Source of the DNA: Cyclobacteriaceae bacterium
GTDB lineage: Bacteria > Bacteroidota > Bacteroidia > Cytophagales > Cyclobacteriaceae
NCBI GenBank assembly: GCA_019638285.1
Contig: JAHBUB010000015.1
Span: 1-64,000 of the forward strand
DNA length: 64,000 nt
Direction of reading: 5' to 3'
The stretch's first letter is position 1. Each line of letters begins with the position of its first letter. Positions 43,552 to 53,898 of this stretch are shown here, one piece after another. The translations under genes and the position numbers were made by a program. Below the pieces are notes generated by a model. The model did not search any database and was not told the origin of the DNA. It saw nothing but the letters and a program-made list of their open reading frames with translations.

Positions 43552-44676
43552 ATGAGATTCACAGATATACCCGGCTTACAGGAAGTAAAACAAAAACTAG
43601 TACAATCGGTGCAGTCTAATAAGATGGCACACGCGCAACTTATTGCGGGTAAAGAAGGGGCACTCAATCTGCCACTTGCGCTGGCTTATGCTACGTATAT
43701 TCAGTGCCAGAACAGGACTCCCGATGATGCATGTGGTGTGTGTGCTGCATGCTCCAAAAATCAGAAATATATTCATCCCGACTTACATTTTGTCTTCCCT
43801 TTAAGCAACATAAAAAATGATAAGGATGTAGATCGTTTCAAGGCAGAGATTACTAAATCTTGGCGGAGCTTCCTGATAGAGCAACCCTTTGGCAAACTGG
43901 ACGACTGGACAAACTCCTATGGGGGAGAGAATAAACAAGCTTTAATATCGAGAGAGGAAAGCAGAACGATCATCAAAACCCTTTCATTAAAGTCATTTGA
44001 AAGTCCTTACAAGATAATGGTGATCTGGTTGCCGGAATACATGCACGCATCGGCCGCCAACGGCATCTTAAAAATATTGGAGGAACCCCCTGAAAATACT
44101 TTTTTTCTTCTGGTAACAAATGCTGCCGATCGTCTATTGCCTACGATCGTATCGAGAACGCAACGGATACAGGTTCCTCTTCTCACCGATGAGGATTTGG
44201 ATAGCTACCTTCAACAACATGCATCTCTTAGTGAAACAGACAGAAGGAATATTCTTCAGCTGGCAGATGGTGATTTAAATCTGGCATTGCGCTTAACACA
44301 AAGTGATGATAATATCAATCAAGATTTATTTGCGGAGTGGATGCGAGCTTGTTTCAAAAAGAGTTATGCAGATCTGGTACGAATGGCAGATGACTTTCAT
44401 CAAATGGACAAACTTAACCAACACAATTTATTTTATTACAGTATTGGAATGATGAGAGAGTCTCTACTATATCTTGCGGGCTCCACCTCCATTAACAGAA
44501 CACAGGGAGGAGAGTTGAAATTTATTCAGGATTTCAGCAAAGTGCTCAATATTTTAAAAATTGAAAAAGCCAATCAATTGATGTCAAGTGCTTCCTATTT
44601 CCTCGAAAGAAATGGAAGCGCAAAAATGATTTTCCTAAACCTTTCTCTTCAATTGTCTGCTGTCTTGAATCCCTAA
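43552..44676 (+). CDS. holB: DNA polymerase III delta prime subunit
   Basis: A 374-residue clamp-loader subunit. A zinc motif CGVCAACSKNQ (with an earlier cysteine at IQCQN) and the KILEEPPENTFFLLVTNAAD segment are typical. The P-loop is degenerate (AGKEGALNLPLA replaces GPxGxGKT) and the SRC motif reads SRTQ, consistent with a delta prime that does not bind ATP, as in many bacteria. It is co-transcribed with the GlmU-like gene. Confidence 0.9.
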   Translation: MRFTDIPGLQEVKQKLVQSVQSNKMAHAQLIAGKEGALNLPLALAYATYIQCQNRTPDDACGVCAACSKNQKYIHPDLHFVFPLSNIKNDKDVDRFKAEITKSWRSFLIEQPFGKLDDWTNSYGGENKQALISREESRTIIKTLSLKSFESPYKIMVIWLPEYMHASAANGILKILEEPPENTFFLLVTNAADRLLPTIVSRTQRIQVPLLTDEDLDSYLQQHASLSETDRRNILQLADGDLNLALRLTQSDDNINQDLFAEWMRACFKKSYADLVRMADDFHQMDKLNQHNLFYYSIGMMRESLLYLAGSTSINRTQGGELKFIQDFSKVLNILKIEKANQLMSSASYFLERNGSAKMIFLNLSLQLSAVLNP

Positions 44677-44731
44677 GTATTGCAATTGATCCATCTAATC
44701 TATTAATTTTAATAATAATATAATCACCAAT

Positions 44732-45604
44732 ATGAATCGTGTCGTTTGCATTACCGCTTTAAGTGTTTCATTGCTATTTTCAAGCTGTGCGCAAAAAAAA
44801 GATTATGTCGTCACCTTTAAAACAGATATGGGTGACATGGTGGCCATACTTTATGATGAGACCCCTAAGCACAAGGCGAATTTTATAAAACTGGCCAAGG
44901 ATCATTTTTATGATAGTTTACTTTTCCATAGGGTTATTGAAGGCTTTATGATTCAGGGAGGAGACCCTGACTCTAAACATGTACAACCCGGACAAAAACT
45001 TGGAAATGGGGGTCCCGGATATACCATTGAGGCTGAATTCAATCCCAAATTTTTTCATGAAAAGGGTGCACTCTCTGCCGCCAGACAACCCGATCAAATA
45101 AATCCCACCAAAGCATCCAGCGGAAGCCAGTTTTACATTGTTCAAGGAACAATAATACTTATACAAAATGTATATCAACTTAAAGTAGATCAGGCAAAAT
45201 TAAATGCAGGTTTGCAACAGTTATTGGCAAAAGAAGAAAACAAACCGTTGTACGATTCGCTTATGCAACTCTATTACGCTGGTGATATGCGAACTTATCA
45301 AAACAAGTGTCTTAGCCTTATCCCTCGTATTGAAAAAGAAACGGGTATCAATGCAAGAAAAGAAGTATCTCAGGAAAAAATTGATGCTTACACAACAGTT
45401 GGTGGAGCGCCTCATCTGGATGGTGATTATACCGTATTTGGAAAAGTAATTAAAGGGCTCGATGTGATTGACAAAATCGCTCACGTAGAAAGAGATAGTA
45501 ACGATCGTCCGCTAAAAGATGTGCGCTATACAGTTATTGTTGAAGAAATGCCCCGAAAACAAATCACCAAAATGTATGGCTACGAATATCCAGACAATAA
45601 ATGA
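44732..45604 (+). CDS. lipoprotein cyclophilin-type peptidyl-prolyl isomerase with insertion
   Basis: A 290-residue cyclophilin. The N-terminus ends LLFSSCAQKKD, a lipobox, so the protein is lipid-anchored. The catalytic core includes LLFHRVIEGFMIQGGDP and SSGSQFYIVQG. Between SQFYIVQG and HLDGDYTVFGKVIKGLDVID there is an insertion of about 85 residues, mainly helical (KEENKPLYDSLMQLYYAGDM). The insertion is a common but poorly characterised feature of cyclophilins in this phylum. It overlaps the reductase gene downstream by four bases. Confidence 0.88.
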   Translation: MNRVVCITALSVSLLFSSCAQKKDYVVTFKTDMGDMVAILYDETPKHKANFIKLAKDHFYDSLLFHRVIEGFMIQGGDPDSKHVQPGQKLGNGGPGYTIEAEFNPKFFHEKGALSAARQPDQINPTKASSGSQFYIVQGTIILIQNVYQLKVDQAKLNAGLQQLLAKEENKPLYDSLMQLYYAGDMRTYQNKCLSLIPRIEKETGINARKEVSQEKIDAYTTVGGAPHLDGDYTVFGKVIKGLDVIDKIAHVERDSNDRPLKDVRYTVIVEEMPRKQITKMYGYEYPDNK

Positions 45605-46512
45605 AAATTCTGGTAACTGGTGCAAATGGATTGCTTGGGCAAAAACTTTCTTTGCTACTGGATAGTAAGGAGGATATTGAGCTTGTAGCTACTGCAAGAA
45701 GTTCTCCTTCTATTCAATTGAAAAGGGGGGCATTTCAGCTGCTCGATATTACAAATCAAGCTGAAGTTAACGAGATCATATCTCAAGTACAACCGGAGGT
45801 GATCATCAATACAGCCGCCATGACCCAGGTGGACCATTGTGAAACGGAACAAGAAAAATGCTGGTTGTCCAATGTAACTGCAGTAGCATATTTGGTTAAA
45901 GCGTGCGAAAAGGAAAAAGTGAAACTCATACATGTCTCTACCGACTTCATTTTTGATGGTACACAGGGAGCTCTAAAAGAGAATGCGAAACCCAATCCGG
46001 TAAACTATTACGGGAAAAGTAAACTGGCAGCTGAAAAGATTATTCAGGAAAGTAATATTGAATGGGCCATTCTTCGCACTGTGCTTGTTTTTGGGATTAC
46101 CTCTGATTTAAGCCGATCCAATATTGTTTTATGGGTGAAAAAGAATTTGGAAGAAGGCAAAGTAATCAATGTAGTAAATGATCAATGGCGTACCCCTACC
46201 CTTGCAGAAGATCTGGCAATGGGGTGTTACCTGGCTACAATCAAAAATGCCAGAGGAATTTACCATATCTCGGGTGAAGAAATGATGACACCTTATGATA
46301 TTGCCGTAGAGACTGCAAAATTTTTTGACCTGGATCGGTCTTTGATAAAGCCTACTGACTCCACCACATTTAAGCAACCTGCAGCCCGACCCTTGAAAAC
46401 CGGTTTCGATATCACCAAAGCAAAAGCTGAGTTAGGATATACCCCACACACATTTACCGATGGACTCGCCATTCTCGCCAGTCAAATCCAAAAGTTAAGT
46501 GCTAATAAATAA
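45601..46512 (+). CDS. RmlD-like SDR reductase (dTDP-4-dehydrorhamnose reductase family)
   Basis: A 303-residue extended SDR enzyme. The Rossmann motif TGANGLLGQK is at the N-terminus, the catalytic tyrosine and lysine are in YYGKSKLAAEK, and FIFDGTQG with the preceding STD is typical of RmlD-like proteins. Other rhamnose genes are not beside it, so rhamnose synthesis is inferred only by family. It overlaps the cyclophilin stop by four bases. Confidence 0.85.
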   Translation: MKILVTGANGLLGQKLSLLLDSKEDIELVATARSSPSIQLKRGAFQLLDITNQAEVNEIISQVQPEVIINTAAMTQVDHCETEQEKCWLSNVTAVAYLVKACEKEKVKLIHVSTDFIFDGTQGALKENAKPNPVNYYGKSKLAAEKIIQESNIEWAILRTVLVFGITSDLSRSNIVLWVKKNLEEGKVINVVNDQWRTPTLAEDLAMGCYLATIKNARGIYHISGEEMMTPYDIAVETAKFFDLDRSLIKPTDSTTFKQPAARPLKTGFDITKAKAELGYTPHTFTDGLAILASQIQKLSANK

Positions 46513-46578
46513 TTTCGCTATTGGTTAAAGGATTTTGAGAATTATTTTCAATCTTGAACCTTTAACCCTTATTGTATT

Positions 46579-47940
46579 ATGGCAGACCGAGGACAATTCG
46601 GATCTAAATTTGGATTCATCATGGCAGCAGCCGGATCGGCTGTAGGCTTGGGCAATATCTGGCGTTTCCCCTATCTCACAGGAGAAAATGGTGGAGGGGC
46701 CTTTGTATTTGTTTACTTATGCTGCGTGCTAGCCATTGGAATTCCGTTGTTATTCAATGAAATAGCACTGGGGCGACTCACTGGTAAAAATCCCATTGGC
46801 GCGTTTAAAGATACCGGCAGCAACAACTTTTGGATAATCGGAGCCATACTTTCATTGTGCGTTAGTTTCTTCGTCACAAGTTATTATGGTGTAATTGCTG
46901 GATGGACCATTGGTTACATCTATACCTCCCTAATAGGTGTAGAACTTTCATTCGCAGAGTTTACAGCCAACCCACTTATTGTAATTCCTCTTTTTATAGC
47001 ATTCATCGGCCTTAATCTTTTGATTGTTACCAAGGACATTGCAAAAGGAATTGAAAAAGCCTCTAAAATTCTAATGCCAATATTATTTGTGTTGGTTTTT
47101 GTAGTGATTATAAGAAGCGTCACTTTGGATGGAGCAATGGCTGGGATTGAATATTATTTAATACCCGACTTCTCAAAAATAAATGGTGCCACCTTTCTCA
47201 AAGCATTGAGCCAATGTTTCTTTTCAATGTCAATTGGCTGGGGAATTATGATTACCTATGGATCCTATCTTTCTAAAAATGAGAGTATTGTAAAAAGCGC
47301 GCTTTGGATTGGTCTCTTAGATACAGGGGTTGCTTTGATGGGTGGTCTTATGATCTTTCCTGCTGTCTTTGCTTTCGGGATGGAGCCCAACCAAGGTCCA
47401 ACGCTGGTATTTCAAATACTGCCCCATATTTTTAGTGAGATGCCGGGTGGAAACATTGTTGGGGCATTCTTCTTTTTACTGCTTTGTATCGCGGCTCTTA
47501 CCTCCACTATTTCAATGATAGAAGTACCCGGCTCATGGTTAATTGACGAAAAGAAGTGGAGTAGAAAAAAAGCAGCCTGGGCAGTAGCCATTGCTGCACT
47601 GGTAGTTGGAATACCTTCTGCCTTATCAAAAGGCGCTAATGATACACTAACCAATATGAGTGTTGAGTTTTCAGGCGTTACTCTGACTAGCTTTATGGAT
47701 ATAATGGATTTTATTTGGGGTTCATTCTTCATTATTATAGTTGCCCTTTTCATTTGTCTATATGTAGGATGGATTATCGGGCCTGCTAAAATTATTGCAG
47801 AGTTAAGCGCAGGCACGCCAGGATTCGCTACGAAAAAAATCGCTGGGGTGACTGCTGCTCAGGTCTGGACTTTCTTTATCCGATTTATTTGCCCGTTGGT
47901 AATGATTATAGTAATCCTAAATCAATTCAATATTTTTTAA
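46579..47940 (+). CDS. sodium-dependent symporter, NSS/SNF family (first copy)
   Basis: A 453-residue transporter of the LeuT fold. The first helix carries the sodium-site motif AAAGSAVGLGNIWRFPYLTG, and the helix 8 region reads SMIEVPGSWLIDEKKW. About 11 helices fit prokaryotic NSS proteins that carry amino acids or related compounds. It is followed 172 bp later by a close paralogue. Confidence 0.92.
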   Translation: MADRGQFGSKFGFIMAAAGSAVGLGNIWRFPYLTGENGGGAFVFVYLCCVLAIGIPLLFNEIALGRLTGKNPIGAFKDTGSNNFWIIGAILSLCVSFFVTSYYGVIAGWTIGYIYTSLIGVELSFAEFTANPLIVIPLFIAFIGLNLLIVTKDIAKGIEKASKILMPILFVLVFVVIIRSVTLDGAMAGIEYYLIPDFSKINGATFLKALSQCFFSMSIGWGIMITYGSYLSKNESIVKSALWIGLLDTGVALMGGLMIFPAVFAFGMEPNQGPTLVFQILPHIFSEMPGGNIVGAFFFLLLCIAALTSTISMIEVPGSWLIDEKKWSRKKAAWAVAIAALVVGIPSALSKGANDTLTNMSVEFSGVTLTSFMDIMDFIWGSFFIIIVALFICLYVGWIIGPAKIIAELSAGTPGFATKKIAGVTAAQVWTFFIRFICPLVMIIVILNQFNIF

Positions 47941-48112
47941 CCCCGTTTAAAACGCTCTAGCTCCTTTAGAATAGTTAATTCAGTTCAATCATTCGATTCC
48001 CGTCCACCGGGATGATAATAGGCTATCCCATCCCTACATGGGTTTGATTAGTTAATTATTTTTTGAAAATTGGCTGCTTCACTTTTAACTAACTAAACCT
48101 AAAAAGTAAGTA

Positions 48113-49501
48113 ATGAGCGTTTCTACCGATAACAGGGGCCAGTGGGGCTCTAAGTTTGGCTTTATCATGGCCGCAGCAGGATCAGCCGTAGGATTGGGTA
48201 ACATCTGGAGATTCCCCTATATCACTGGGCAATATGGAGGAGGTGCCTTCGTGCTGGTATATATTCTCTGTGTGCTCCTGATTGGTGTTCCACTTCTGTT
48301 TACAGAAATGGGATTTGGAAGATTTACCAAAAAGAGCACTATTGGAGCCTTTAAAGACACAGGCGCCAACTCCATATATATGGGACTTGGTGCTCTTATG
48401 GCCGTGCTGGTTAGCTTCTTCGTCCTCACCTATTATGGAGTAATTGCTGGATGGACAATTGGTTATATTTTTAAGACTCTTACTGGGTCAATGGGTTCTT
48501 TTGAGGATTTTGCCTCCAATGCAGCCTACACTATTCCGCTGATGGCTGTTTTTACACTTGTCACAATATTAATTGTTTTGGGTGGGGTATCTGGAGGAAT
48601 TGAGAAGGCAGCAAAAGTATTGATGCCTCTCCTTTTTGGTCTCATTCTACTGGTCGCTATCAGAAGCTTAATGCTTCCTGGCGCCATGGCAGGCGTAGAT
48701 TTTTATCTCAATCCTGATTTTAGTAAAATCAATGGCAATAGTATTCTTGCTGCATTGGGGCAGGCTTTTTTCTCCATGAGTATTGGATGGGGAATTATGA
48801 TCACATATGGTTCCTATTTGCCAAAAAGTGCCAACATCGTAAGTAGCGGTGTATGGGTAGGTATAATGGATGCCGGGGTCGCTTTGCTTGCAGGGTTTAT
48901 GATATTCCCAGCGGTATTCGCCTTTGGTAAAAGTCCTGATCAGGGACAAGCACTGGTATTTCAAGTACTTCCAGAGATATTTTCATCAATGCCCGGAGGA
49001 GCAATAATTGGTGCTCTTTTCTTTTTATTATTGATGGTCGCAGCTCTTACTTCCTCCATATCAATGCTCGAAGTACCCGCATCCTATTTTATGGATGAAA
49101 AAAAATGGAGCCGTAAAAAAGCAGCGTGGGTAGTAGGTATTTTAGTGTTTATAGTAGGAATACCTTCAGCACTATCACATGGTGCAAGCAATTTCTTCAC
49201 CACTATTGAGCTGTCGCTGCCTTGGTTAGACGCACCTAAAGTAGGTGTTCAAAGCATTTTAGATTACTTGTTTGGTGAATTGTTTATTGTCATTGTAGCG
49301 TTCACAACCTGTACCTATGTAGCATGGAAAATGCCAATTAAGAATATTGTTGGCGAGCTAGACCAAGGCTCACCAGAATTCAAGGCAGGAAATTTTGCAT
49401 CCAATACTTTTGTATTTTTCATTAGATATGTATGCCCAGTAGTAATTCTCTTAGTGTTATTAAATATGTTTGGTTTATTTGGCGTATTCGCAGGCGCTTA
49501 A
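48113..49501 (+). CDS. sodium-dependent symporter, NSS/SNF family (second copy)
   Basis: A 462-residue paralogue of the preceding transporter, nearly identical in the first helix (MAAAGSAVGLGNIWRFPYIT), in SKINGNSILAALGQAFFSMS and in the ending of helix 8 (SMLEVPASYFMDEKKWSRKK). The two copies differ most in loops and at the C-terminus, so substrate range may differ. The tandem arrangement points to duplication. It has its own terminator. Confidence 0.92.
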   Translation: MSVSTDNRGQWGSKFGFIMAAAGSAVGLGNIWRFPYITGQYGGGAFVLVYILCVLLIGVPLLFTEMGFGRFTKKSTIGAFKDTGANSIYMGLGALMAVLVSFFVLTYYGVIAGWTIGYIFKTLTGSMGSFEDFASNAAYTIPLMAVFTLVTILIVLGGVSGGIEKAAKVLMPLLFGLILLVAIRSLMLPGAMAGVDFYLNPDFSKINGNSILAALGQAFFSMSIGWGIMITYGSYLPKSANIVSSGVWVGIMDAGVALLAGFMIFPAVFAFGKSPDQGQALVFQVLPEIFSSMPGGAIIGALFFLLLMVAALTSSISMLEVPASYFMDEKKWSRKKAAWVVGILVFIVGIPSALSHGASNFFTTIELSLPWLDAPKVGVQSILDYLFGELFIVIVAFTTCTYVAWKMPIKNIVGELDQGSPEFKAGNFASNTFVFFIRYVCPVVILLVLLNMFGLFGVFAGA

Positions 49502-49522
49502 GTCGAGAAGATTTCAAACAAA

Positions 49523-49555
49523 AAAGGCTGGCGATAATCGCCAGCCTTTCTTTTT
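49523..49555. terminator. bidirectional terminator between the second NSS gene and the phosphatase gene
   Basis: AAAGGCTGGCGA and TCGCCAGCCTTT are perfect 12-base arms around a three-base TAA loop, with A residues before and T residues after. It can serve both convergent genes. Confidence 0.9.
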
Positions 49556-49569
49556 ATGGTGTCCTTCAT

Positions 49570-51234
49570 TTATTTCAGCAACTCTGTAATAGGCTGCCCA
49601 GTCGCCCCACTGGGAAATTTTATTTTTAATATCGTTGACACAGTGGGAGCAATGTCTGTAATGGAGTGATAATTGGCTGTAGTCCCCTGTTTTACTCCGT
49701 ACCCATAGAAAATAATGGGCACGTGCGTATCGTAGGTGTAGCTCGTTCCATGAGAGGTCCCTTTACCTGTTGATCCCATCACCCAGCCAGGCTCAGTAAC
49801 TACAGCAATATCACCCGACCTGTTGTAATTAAAACCTCTTTTCAACATTCCCTTTATTCCCCCCTCATTAAAATCAGCAGTCTGAAGCATTTGACGAGTG
49901 TACACTTCAGCAATCCCCGGTTGTTTTTGTAAATAGTTACGAGTAAGCTCCGACACCACCATATATTCTACACCCGATGTTTTAGGGTCAGTATTAAAAG
50001 ACTCATGATCAAAAAAAACCTGACCATTACTAATATTCTTTATCAAAGATTTGCCAGGATAATACGAAGCTAAAAATTCCTTCAGCCCAGCCTCATAACT
50101 AGTGGGTTGCGAGGCCTCAGAGATTACTTTTAAATCTATTAAATATTGAGGTACTTCTGCTGCGGCATGATCGGCAGTTAAAAACATCAAGTATTGTCCC
50201 TTGCCCACAATTGCATCCATTTTATTCAATAATTCTTCAATATTTTTGTCAAGACGGATATAGGTATCTTCCACTTCTATAGAGTTGGGGCCCATATCGT
50301 GCCCAATCATATCTGTGGATGAAAAAGATATTGTCAAAAAATCGGTCCACTCATCCTTACCCATGCTTTCTCCGGTAACTGCAGCCATCGCCAACTGCGT
50401 GAGTATTTCATTTCCAAACGGTGTGTCTGGCAGCATAGCCAACTCACCATTAAGCTTTCTCAATTCTTTTAAGTTGTATGGAAAAGTGGGGCGTGCTTTT
50501 CCTTTCATAACTGTTTCATATGCAGTATCATCAGGGCCACTCTCTCTATATTCCTGAATTGGATATACGGTATCCCAAACTCCGTTCAGGTATTTATCGG
50601 CAAGATTTAATGCATTAAATTTATCCAACCATGCTGGTAATCCTGGTTTATAAAATGTACTAGAAATAAATTTTCCGCTAATGGGATCATACCAATAGGC
50701 TCCATCGGGGGTATGCCCTGCCGGCAACACTGCGCCCCTGTCTTTAATAGAAATACCAATAACTTTTGCTCTTCTTTGAGTAGCTAATTCCAATTCATCA
50801 GTAACAGTGGTGGAGAGCAATCTCCAGGGTGAGACATCTCCATTCCCTTCATTGCTGCCTACAATTTTCTGTCTCTCATCACCTACACAGTTTACCTTTT
50901 TTCCAAGAACTTTGTCATACCAATCATTAGCGATGATACCATGTGTGGCGGGTGTAGCGCCCGTATAGACGGATGCATGACCAGGCCCAGTGTAAGTGGG
51001 TATATAATTATAATGTGCATTGCTAAGCCAAAAACCTTGATTCATGAGGCGTTTAAAGCCTCCATCGCCAAATTTGGGAGCATAGCGGTATAAGTATTCC
51101 TGCCTCATTTGGTCCACTACGATACCAATCACCAGCTTGGGTCTGTCAGGAAATATATTGGTACTTTGTGTATTGCTACTTTGCGCCTTGGTACAAAGGC
51201 TGCTAAAAAGAATTAATAAAAAAGCGATTCTCAT
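49570..51234 (-). CDS. PafA-like alkaline phosphatase
   Basis: A 554-residue exported phosphatase of the alkaline-phosphatase superfamily (signal peptide IAFLLILFSSLCTKAQ). The active-site region resembles PafA: the probable nucleophile threonine is in TYTGPGH (about residue 82), Asn103 lies in GIIANDW, and Lys164 and Arg166 in SIKDRGAVLPAGH. Metal ligands include VVDQM at the start and HDMGPNS and TADHAAAE further on. PafA enzymes release phosphate from monoesters in the periplasm or outside the cell. Confidence 0.85.
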   Translation of the reverse strand: MRIAFLLILFSSLCTKAQSSNTQSTNIFPDRPKLVIGIVVDQMRQEYLYRYAPKFGDGGFKRLMNQGFWLSNAHYNYIPTYTGPGHASVYTGATPATHGIIANDWYDKVLGKKVNCVGDERQKIVGSNEGNGDVSPWRLLSTTVTDELELATQRRAKVIGISIKDRGAVLPAGHTPDGAYWYDPISGKFISSTFYKPGLPAWLDKFNALNLADKYLNGVWDTVYPIQEYRESGPDDTAYETVMKGKARPTFPYNLKELRKLNGELAMLPDTPFGNEILTQLAMAAVTGESMGKDEWTDFLTISFSSTDMIGHDMGPNSIEVEDTYIRLDKNIEELLNKMDAIVGKGQYLMFLTADHAAAEVPQYLIDLKVISEASQPTSYEAGLKEFLASYYPGKSLIKNISNGQVFFDHESFNTDPKTSGVEYMVVSELTRNYLQKQPGIAEVYTRQMLQTADFNEGGIKGMLKRGFNYNRSGDIAVVTEPGWVMGSTGKGTSHGTSYTYDTHVPIIFYGYGVKQGTTANYHSITDIAPTVSTILKIKFPSGATGQPITELLK

Positions 51235-51309
51235 TTTTAAAGTATTTTAAAATTCTAAGTATAAAGTTGTGCAAATCAAAAACTCAAGTTAACGATAAGG
51301 TATTTAATT

Positions 51310-53898
51310 TCATTGACAGTAGATGCTATCATACTCTTCCGACTCATATATGTGCCTCCGGACCATCAGTCCATTTTCATCGTAATAGATAACCACAAAA
51401 ATGCCTACCTCTTCCACATGCTTTTCTGTAAAGTAGAAAGGCTTTTCTGCAGTTCCAAGATTTAACAAATCACTGAAGGTAGGGGGAATGATCACCCCTC
51501 GGGTACTGCTAAGAACACCATATTCATTCTCTTTGTGAATAATAGCTATTTTCTCCTCCTTCGTATACTTGATGAAGCGATAATCCTTAATCTGGTCATT
51601 GGCTATCTTACCATCGTACACTGAATAGATCATCCATCTATAGTCTTTCCGCACAAAAGCAGAAGAATCATTCCAGGGCCTTACTTCATCAAATTGAAAA
51701 GGTGAAATAGGAGATGAATCCATGTTCATAAATCCATAAAAACCATTCTTGTGTACAACCAAAATAGATTCATTAAAAAAAGTAACATTCCTGTCGTACA
51801 CAGCTTTAAATAATTTTCTTCTTCTTATATCATAAAGTCCAAATTTTCTATCCTTCAATAAAGAAATGGCATTATCCGAAGTCTTCACAATTGCATCATA
51901 TTCTATTGGAAGAACCATTTTTCCATCTAACCCCACAACTCCCTTTTTATTTTTGTGCGTTATCAAGAAAAGTCCATTCTCCAGTTCTTCAATGTCATCG
52001 AACTCTAATGAAAATCTCTTTATCCCGGAATCCACATCATATATCTGTTTCTTGTTTTTTTCTTCTAGGTAAAAGAACCGTACTGAATCAGGGCTCTTCA
52101 CAAAGGATACTTTAGTGGACTTAGGAAAAATCATTTTCCTTCCGGATCCAAAAATCACTTTAACTGAATCGCCTAATGCAGCCATTGCTAATCTGTTGGT
52201 GAACCACAAGCTATCAAGGTTACCTTCTATTATCCTTGATGAGGGCAGATGATATAACATAGCCCGATGAGACTGATATAGGCCAAGCCAATTTAGATAT
52301 GGTTTAATCTCAGTATACTCTTCCTTATCAATCTTTTCGGAGAGACCTACCGTAGTAACTTTATTTAACACTCTCTTTGTAAACCCAAATGATGTAAGCG
52401 TTAGCACTTGTCTGTCCAGTGGAATAATAAATTTCAAATCGGAATTTACAATTCCTTCCAACGATCCATTTTTCACAAGTATTTTGTCAGAGTTCAGCTT
52501 CCTTGCATCATCAAACACCATGTTATCTGGCAAATGATTGCTATCTGCAGCAAACACAATTTGTTCAACCGTATTGAGTATTAGCTTCCCACTCTTATGG
52601 AATACGATTATGCTCTCCTCTGAGCTAATGTCATCATATTTCTCAGTGATCAACTGTTTACCCGAAAAAGAATGTAATGTCCACTTTTGATCATGCTTTA
52701 TAGCTAAAAAATGGCCAGCAATAACTCTTGCATCTTCAACGCAATCCGGCACCAACATAAAGCCTGATTTATAAACCAGTTGCCTACAGTCTTTCAAATC
52801 AACCATTAAGATGCCATACCCCAGATCATCTACTGATTCCACCTCCCCTTCTATCAATAATTTGTTTGACCTGCTTACTACTCCGCTCGATGTTATCAAA
52901 AAATCTTCCGTGATATTCCCACAGAGATAGTTATTATCAATTTTAGTGAATTGAGGTTCAATCTTCTCTTTGCCATCACTATCCATAAAACCAAACTTTC
53001 CGTTTTTCAAAACAGGAATCCAATAGGAATCATCATTGGCTAACACCTGCCGAACCGAATCAGATAGAATTATAGTCGGGATTTTCATGTTTTGTTGCAG
53101 GGCGAGGTGTAAGACAATGTCTTCAGCTCGCTGCACCAATGATTTAAATTCTTTGTATTGGGATATGAAGTCCAAATAATCTTTTATTTCACCTGAGGCT
53201 GTGCTGATTTCAAATATCTGCTGAATCGCAACATTTCTAAAGGGGCTATTTGGAAATTCTTCATAAAAGGCAACATAGCTTTTTAGTTTTTTATCTTTCG
53301 TCTTATCCTCAAATAATAGTTTTTCGTATCTATTTTTGGCCTCCACGGTTCGATGAGAATTGGGATACCTTTTCAAGTACTTATCAAAGCTTTGATAGGT
53401 ATTGTCTTTAAGTGCATCCAAAAAGGAAACTTCATCTCTCAGCTCAATAGCATTCTCTCGTTGCTTGGCATAAGTAAATCTTCGCAAAAAAGCGATATAC
53501 GCACCTTCAGAATTGTAACCTTTTGCACGTTCAAATGCTGCACTATCGATCTGTTTCCTCAATTTCACCAGAACAACACTATCAAGGGGAAAACGTTGCA
53601 TCTTTTCCCTTTGATGTAGATCCACATTACCATAATCGGCTAATGAGGCCAATGTAAATTTATAGGCTGAGTCGATGCTGTATTTCGGATTGTCAGGAGA
53701 AAAATACCATTGCGCATACACCAGTTTGGCCTCTGCATTTATCGAATCCTTTCTTAATGCTTTCTTAATAGATTGCTCGGCCTTTATCCATTTCCCCTTA
53801 TTCATCCGTGTCTGCGCTGATCGCTCCGGACTTATTTGCGCATAAGAATGCACACAAATAAAGGTTAATATAAATAATGTAAACCGGACCTCTTTCAC
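51310..53898 (-). CDS. WG-repeat protein with N-terminal TPR-like region
   Basis: An 862-residue exported protein (signal KEVRFTLFILTFICVHSYAQ). Residues about 25-260 are helical and TPR-like (RMNKGKWIKAEQSIKKALRK). The rest carries scattered WG-type repeats such as LKNGKFGFMDSDGKEKIEP, NKKGVVGLDGKMVLPIEYDA and RKFGLYDIRRRKLFKAVYD. WG-repeat proteins are abundant in Bacteroidota, and none has a settled function. It diverges from the first PAS kinase. Confidence 0.82.
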   Translation of the reverse strand: MKEVRFTLFILTFICVHSYAQISPERSAQTRMNKGKWIKAEQSIKKALRKDSINAEAKLVYAQWYFSPDNPKYSIDSAYKFTLASLADYGNVDLHQREKMQRFPLDSVVLVKLRKQIDSAAFERAKGYNSEGAYIAFLRRFTYAKQRENAIELRDEVSFLDALKDNTYQSFDKYLKRYPNSHRTVEAKNRYEKLLFEDKTKDKKLKSYVAFYEEFPNSPFRNVAIQQIFEISTASGEIKDYLDFISQYKEFKSLVQRAEDIVLHLALQQNMKIPTIILSDSVRQVLANDDSYWIPVLKNGKFGFMDSDGKEKIEPQFTKIDNNYLCGNITEDFLITSSGVVSRSNKLLIEGEVESVDDLGYGILMVDLKDCRQLVYKSGFMLVPDCVEDARVIAGHFLAIKHDQKWTLHSFSGKQLITEKYDDISSEESIIVFHKSGKLILNTVEQIVFAADSNHLPDNMVFDDARKLNSDKILVKNGSLEGIVNSDLKFIIPLDRQVLTLTSFGFTKRVLNKVTTVGLSEKIDKEEYTEIKPYLNWLGLYQSHRAMLYHLPSSRIIEGNLDSLWFTNRLAMAALGDSVKVIFGSGRKMIFPKSTKVSFVKSPDSVRFFYLEEKNKKQIYDVDSGIKRFSLEFDDIEELENGLFLITHKNKKGVVGLDGKMVLPIEYDAIVKTSDNAISLLKDRKFGLYDIRRRKLFKAVYDRNVTFFNESILVVHKNGFYGFMNMDSSPISPFQFDEVRPWNDSSAFVRKDYRWMIYSVYDGKIANDQIKDYRFIKYTKEEKIAIIHKENEYGVLSSTRGVIIPPTFSDLLNLGTAEKPFYFTEKHVEEVGIFVVIYYDENGLMVRRHIYESEEYDSIYCQ

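Noticed and set aside
47941-48112. Possible riboswitch or small RNA between the two NSS genes
   Set aside because: Only two short hairpins (CCCGT/CGGG and CCCAT/ATGGG) are visible and no known class is recognised.
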